A stretch of DNA of 64,000 bases from Deltaproteobacteria bacterium (lineage in GTDB: Bacteria > Myxococcota_A > Polyangia > Polyangiales > Polyangiaceae). Under the pieces are notes generated by a model. The model searched no databases. It was given only the letters and a program-made list of their open reading frames with translations, and had not been told where the DNA came from. Shown piece after piece: positions 60,314 to 64,000 of the stretch. The stretch's first letter is position 1. The number at the start of each line of letters is the position of its first letter. The translations under genes were made by a program, and so were the position numbers. The DNA is taken from positions 1 through 64,000 of the forward strand of contig JACRCQ010000007.1 of assembly GCA_016218915.1 (NCBI GenBank), given 5' to 3'.

Positions 60314-61723
60314 CTACTTCAAAGTCAGAATAGGAAGGTTCGTGCGTGCCACCGCACGCTCGATCATGCCGGCCGAAAGGCGATTCGCCTTCTCGAACAG
60401 CTCCCGCGCATCCACGCCCAGGAGCCTGCCGCCATCCACCACCAGCTCGCCGTTGACCATCACCTTGTCTGCACGACGCATTCCCGTCGTGAAGGCAAGC
60501 GCTGCCAACGGGTCGTGCATCGCTCCTGCAAGGCCGATGTCGTCGAGCCGCAGCATCACGATGTCCGCGGCCATGCCCGGTGCGAGCTGCCCGATGTCGT
60601 CGCGCCCGAGCACCTTGGCCCCGCCTCGCGTCGCGATCTCCAGCGCCTTTCGCGCGGGCATCGCTGTCACGCCTGTGCCCACCCGGTGCACCATCGTGCA
60701 CATCTGCAGCTCGCGAATCATGTCCGAAGCGTCGTTCGAGGCGGATCCATCCACCGCAAGCCCGACCGGCACGCCCAGCTCCACCGCTCGCGGGATTGGC
60801 GCGATCCCCGAGCCAAGCCGCAGGTTCGAAGTCGGGCAGTGCGCAATCCCGGTCCCGGTCTTCGCCATCAGCTTGAGCTCGTCGTCGTTCAGATACACCC
60901 CGTGCGCGTACCAGACGTCACTGCCGATCCAGCCCACCCGCTCCATGTAGGCCAGCGGACGGCACCCCACCATCTGCTGGCAGAAGTCGTCCTCGTCCTT
61001 GGTCTCGGCCAGGTGCGTGTGAAGGCGCACGCCGTGCTTGCGTGCAAGCTCCGCCGAAGCCACGAGCAGATCGTCGGTCACCGAGAAGGGCGAGCAGGGC
61101 GCCAGCGCGATACGGCACATGCTGAACCGGTTCGGGTCGTGGAACTGCTGGATCACCCGCTCGCTGTCCCGCAGGATCGCCTCCGGCTCCTGCACCACGT
61201 CGTCCGGCGGAAGCCCTCCCTTGGACCGGCCGCGCGACATCGACCCGCGGCTCGGGTGGAACCGCACTCCGAGCTGGCGCGCAGCCGTGATCGTCTCGTC
61301 GAGCAGCTTGTCGGTCTGGCCGTTCGGGAACACGTAGAAGTGGTCCGCCACGGTCGTGCACCCGGTCAGAAGAAGCTCGCCGATGCCAAGCAGCGCGCTG
61401 GTGTGCACGTCTTCAGGACGCAGCTCACGCCAGATCTCGTACAGACCCACGAGCCAGTCGAACAGCTTCGCATCCTGCACGAACGGCACGTTTCGCTGGA
61501 ACGTCTGGTAGAGGTGGTGGTGCGTGTTGACCATGCCCGGGATCGCCATCGCCCCCTGGGCGTCGATCACGCGGCAACCCGGCTGCTTCGCAGCGTCAGG
61601 CAGCGGGCCTTCGCCGATCGCGGAGATGGAAGGCCCTTCCACCACGATCCACCCGTCGCGCAGCTCCCGACGGGCGTCATCCATGGTGGCAATGACTGCG
61701 AGGTTCTTGATGACCGTGGTCAT
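60314..61723 (-). CDS. Amidohydrolase, 8-oxoguanine deaminase / AtzB-like
   Basis: A 469-aa cytoplasmic metal-dependent deaminase of the COG0402 group. Metal ligands are visible in PGMVNTHHHLYQTFQRNVP (residues ~64-82), HTHLAETKDEDDF (about 230), a further His in WYAHGVYLND and the Asp of AVDGSASND. The HHHLYQ form is typical of 8-oxoguanine and guanine deaminases and of the chlorotriazine hydrolase AtzB. As the first gene of a unit with a three-subunit molybdenum hydroxylase, deamination of an oxidised or amino-purine followed or preceded by hydroxylation to urate is the simplest idea. The exact substrate is not readable from motifs. Confidence 0.85.
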   Translation of the reverse strand: MTTVIKNLAVIATMDDARRELRDGWIVVEGPSISAIGEGPLPDAAKQPGCRVIDAQGAMAIPGMVNTHHHLYQTFQRNVPFVQDAKLFDWLVGLYEIWRELRPEDVHTSALLGIGELLLTGCTTVADHFYVFPNGQTDKLLDETITAARQLGVRFHPSRGSMSRGRSKGGLPPDDVVQEPEAILRDSERVIQQFHDPNRFSMCRIALAPCSPFSVTDDLLVASAELARKHGVRLHTHLAETKDEDDFCQQMVGCRPLAYMERVGWIGSDVWYAHGVYLNDDELKLMAKTGTGIAHCPTSNLRLGSGIAPIPRAVELGVPVGLAVDGSASNDASDMIRELQMCTMVHRVGTGVTAMPARKALEIATRGGAKVLGRDDIGQLAPGMAADIVMLRLDDIGLAGAMHDPLAALAFTTGMRRADKVMVNGELVVDGGRLLGVDARELFEKANRLSAGMIERAVARTNLPILTLK

Positions 61724-61997
61724 GGCACTGGGGCCTGGATGGGTTGGCGTCCAGGCAGCCGCGCATCATAGGGCGAAGGGGCCCGCGTCACAGCCTAAAA
61801 ATGGGCGTCACCATTGCTATTGCCCGACCACACGCCGCCTGACCGGTCGTGCCGTGATCCCTTGCGATCACGCTTCCTGCCTTCGTTCGCAGAAGCGCTC
61901 GGTGGCTGCCCCTGCAGTGGCCACCCTCCCGGCGCCGGATGCGGTAGGCTCCCCCTCTGCCACCTGCACCTGATCGCTGAGACGAAAGAGATCGAAC

Positions 61998-62912
61998 ATG
62001 AAGATCCGCTCGCAAGTTGCCCTCCTTGGCGTCGTGTTGGCAGCCAGCCTCCCAGCCTGCGGCAGCGATAGCAGCGACACGCAACCCGCCGCCGGATCGG
62101 GCGGAGGAGATGCGGGCAGCGACGCGAGCACGGACGCTGCCGGTGAGCTCGATGGCGCGACCGGCACGCCTTGCGGATCTTTCTTCTGCGGCCCGTTGGA
62201 GCAGTGCTTCAACAACCAGCTCTGTACCGCGAGGCAGGTCCCGGTCACCGGTGGATATTCGATCGACGCGACCGAAGTGACCCGCGATCAGTACAACGCA
62301 TGGCTCGGGTCCAAGCCCGCGTCAGCCGGGCAGCCTTCGTTCTGCGCCGGCAACGACACGTTCGAGCCCGACACCGCAACCCAGGAAACAGGCTGCGCTC
62401 CGTCGACCATGCCGTCCGGGACCCAGGGGAACTACCCGGTCGTGTGCGTCGACTGGTGCGATGCGTTCGCCTACTGCAAGGCGATCGGCAAGCGGCTCTG
62501 CGGGAAGATCGGCGGAGGGGCGAACGACTTCGGCGATTGCGCGAATCCAGCCACGAGCCAGTGGTTCAACGCATGCAGCTCCAACGGGCAGAACGACTTC
62601 CCCTACGGCGACACGTACGACGGGAAGCTGTGCAACGGCAACGACAATGCTGGCGGCTCCATGCTCCCCGTGGGCAGCCTTGCGGGTTGTCAGTCGTCGG
62701 TCGCAGGATTCGAGGGCGTCTACGATCTGAGCGGCAACGTGCTCGAGTGGGAAGATTCGTGCGACGCGGCCAACGGCGCCCAAGACCTCTGCCACAACCG
62801 CGCAGGTGCCAGCTTCAACACCCCAGACTATCTCCGCTGCGACGTCGACGGCAGCGACAAGCGTGGGAGCCACAACGGCGGGATCGGCTTCCGCTGCTGC
62901 TCTGAACCGTGA
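61998..62912 (+). CDS. Lipoprotein with formylglycine-generating-enzyme-like domain
   Basis: A 304-aa secreted lipoprotein. The signal ends in the lipobox SLPACG; a Gly/Asp/Ala linker follows to residue ~55. The rest is an FGE-sulfatase-type domain: YSIDATEVTRDQYNAWL, YPVVCVDWCDAFAYCKAIGKRLC, VYDLSGNVLEWEDSC and a closing GGIGFRCC. It is shorter and more Cys-rich than the paralogue at 11373, and the region normally reading PTEAEWE is replaced by GKRLCGKIG. No sulfatase is nearby and catalytic activity is doubtful. It has its own upstream region and is convergent with the methyltransferase gene. Confidence 0.82.
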   Translation: MKIRSQVALLGVVLAASLPACGSDSSDTQPAAGSGGGDAGSDASTDAAGELDGATGTPCGSFFCGPLEQCFNNQLCTARQVPVTGGYSIDATEVTRDQYNAWLGSKPASAGQPSFCAGNDTFEPDTATQETGCAPSTMPSGTQGNYPVVCVDWCDAFAYCKAIGKRLCGKIGGGANDFGDCANPATSQWFNACSSNGQNDFPYGDTYDGKLCNGNDNAGGSMLPVGSLAGCQSSVAGFEGVYDLSGNVLEWEDSCDAANGAQDLCHNRAGASFNTPDYLRCDVDGSDKRGSHNGGIGFRCCSEP

Positions 62913-62924
62913 TCGCGGGCGGCC

Positions 62925-63932
62925 CTACGTCGGCTTGAACGCCTCCACCAAACCATCCATATGGGAATCAGCGTGAATCAGCTTCACACGCTCGAACCCG
63001 GCTTGCGTGAGCCCGTCAGCGATCTCCGCATACGTGTACGAGTTGCCGCCTCCCGTGCCCACCAGCATGTTCACCGCGAACATCGCCCCTCGACGGGGCT
63101 GCGTCCGGTCCTCGCTCAGCACGTGATCGCGCACCACGATCCTGCCCCCCGCGTCCAGCGCAGCGTAGACCTTGCGGAACAGCTCCACGTTCTGAGCGGG
63201 CGAGTTCTGGTGGATGATCGCGGACACGAAGGCGAGGTCATGGCCCGTTGGCAACGGGTCGACATAGAAGTCGCCGGCAGCCAGCGTGACCCTATCCGTC
63301 ATCCCCTCGGTGGTCAGCAGCGCGCGCGCCATCGAGAGGACCGCTGGCCGATCGAAGATCGTCGCATGCAATCCGGGTGATGCACGCATGAACGCAACCG
63401 CATAGGTCCCTGACGCGCCACCCACGTCGATCAGGCGACGGGCCGGGCCTGGATCCACGAGCGCCACGATCCGTGGCGTGATCGGCGAGGCAACCACGTG
63501 CATCGCGCCGATGAATGCTTCGAGGCTGTTCTCCGTCGCCTTGCGCGTGGCCGCGGGCCCAGCCACGATGCTCGTGAGCTTGCCCCATCGATCCCAGAGA
63601 TTGACGCTGTGCAGGACCATGGGAAGCACGGTCTGCGGGCTGTCCGAGGACAGGTAGCATGCAGCCGACGGCACGCTCCGGTACGTACCCTCGCTCTTGG
63701 ACAGCAGCCCCAGGGCCGCGAGCGCATCGAGCAGGATCGTCAGAGCCCGAACGTTCGCGCCGAGCTCTGCGGCGAGCTGCTCAGCGGACCGCGACGCACG
63801 CGACAGCGCTGTGAACAGGTCGAGCTCGGCTGCTGTGAGCAGCACGCGCACCTCCTGGAAGCCCCGCGCTGCAGCGAGGATCGACTCCTGCGTCCAAGGG
63901 CAAGCCGTGTCATCTGTCTCTGGATGGGTCAT
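62925..63932 (-). CDS. O-methyltransferase (acetylserotonin / hydroxyneurosporene type)
   Basis: A 335-aa SAM-dependent O-methyltransferase. The N-terminal winged-helix dimerisation domain (residues ~15-105) shows LLTAAELDLFTAL and ALTILLDALAALGLLSKSEGTYR. The catalytic domain has LIDVGGASGTYAVAFMRASPG (SAM loop), FDRPAVLSMA as the ribose-binding acid and ALDAGGRIVVRDHVL. This matches the Methyltransf_2 family, whose bacterial members methylate hydroxyls of polyketides, phenazines or carotenoids. There is no biosynthetic cluster in view, so the substrate is open. ATG 63932 is accepted from the track. Confidence 0.88.
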   Translation of the reverse strand: MTHPETDDTACPWTQESILAAARGFQEVRVLLTAAELDLFTALSRASRSAEQLAAELGANVRALTILLDALAALGLLSKSEGTYRSVPSAACYLSSDSPQTVLPMVLHSVNLWDRWGKLTSIVAGPAATRKATENSLEAFIGAMHVVASPITPRIVALVDPGPARRLIDVGGASGTYAVAFMRASPGLHATIFDRPAVLSMARALLTTEGMTDRVTLAAGDFYVDPLPTGHDLAFVSAIIHQNSPAQNVELFRKVYAALDAGGRIVVRDHVLSEDRTQPRRGAMFAVNMLVGTGGGNSYTYAEIADGLTQAGFERVKLIHADSHMDGLVEAFKPT

Positions 63933-64000
63933 GCGCCGAGTCTACACGCAAGCATAGATGCTTTGGGCGTCGCGTACTTGGGGCCGGCTATCGGCTGCGC

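Noticed and set aside
60260-61771. 503-aa plus-strand ORF opposite the amidohydrolase
   Set aside because: Antisense to conserved metal-binding motifs, no domain of its own.
1-64000. tRNA, rRNA, transposase or phage genes
   Set aside because: None was recognised by eye on either strand; absence cannot be proved without a covariance or profile search.

Overview
The window is high-GC DNA, coding on both strands, and looks like a myxobacterium, most likely Polyangiales (Myxococcota). The signs are: many lipoproteins with Gly/Ala/Ser-rich linkers after the lipobox, two formylglycine-generating-enzyme-type lipoproteins, Cys-rich repeat plus propeller lipoproteins, AgmX-like C-terminal domains, a V4R-type sigma-54 activator, a Ser/Thr kinase, a CheB-CheR-kinase hybrid and two diguanylate cyclases. 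This is inference from gene content; no rRNA, tRNA, CRISPR array or insertion sequence was seen.

Layout. 0-4.4 kb: a GT-C glycosyltransferase carrying an in-frame palindromic insertion, a divergent PrmC-like methyltransferase, and a three-gene minus-strand operon (52-aa membrane peptide, two methyltransferases). 4.8-10.5 kb: signalling genes (REC-GGDEF, degenerate Hpt-like protein, PAS protein, PilZ-like protein) mixed with uridine kinase, a methyltransferase and a CsbD protein. 10.8-14.7 kb: a hypothetical gene, a sulfatase-modifying-factor lipoprotein, and an Hpt gene translationally coupled to a second GT-C enzyme. 15-20.9 kb: a tight plus-strand operon encoding a receiver, two small paralogous proteins of unknown family, three KaiC-family ATPase genes (double domain plus winged helix, double domain, single domain) and a V4R sensor protein. 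21-24 kb: Ser/Thr kinase, TPR/membrane protein and a small lipoprotein. 24.2-31 kb: V4R-AAA-Fis sigma-54 activator, divergent CheB-CheR-PAS-kinase-REC hybrid, and a lone N-terminal domain of a glycogen-debranching enzyme. 31-35.4 kb: two AgmX-like one-pass membrane proteins and a zinc-ribbon membrane gene split by an apparent frameshift at a T6 run. 35.4-49.8 kb: mostly lipoproteins and beta-helix proteins, a sigma factor / FecR-TPR / outer-membrane-type operon, a ferritin-like protein, a HEAT protein, an orphan ThiS-like carrier and an HD protein. 49.9-56.6 kb: FHA-GGDEF cyclase, a HEAT-like protein ending in a BRCT-like domain, and a 1300-aa TPR protein. 56.6-61.7 kb: a four-gene purine-type catabolic operon (amidohydrolase plus the three subunits of a molybdenum hydroxylase). 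62-63.9 kb: a second sulfatase-modifying-factor lipoprotein and an O-methyltransferase.

The best candidate for an undescribed system is the KaiC-family operon (14998-20908) with its divergent Hpt gene. Overlapping or near-zero spacings argue for one expression unit. A receiver and a V4R sensor could feed signals into three RecA-fold ATPases, two of which pair a first domain lacking one of the two catalytic glutamates with an intact second domain. Two paralogous small proteins alternate with the double-domain ATPases and may be dedicated partners. A roughly 140-bp element upstream of the Hpt gene recurs upstream of the REC-GGDEF gene, which suggests a shared control region or duplication history.

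Start sites were chosen from ribosome-binding sites and overlaps and are often downstream of the ORF-track start. Functions come from motif recognition by eye; nothing was searched.
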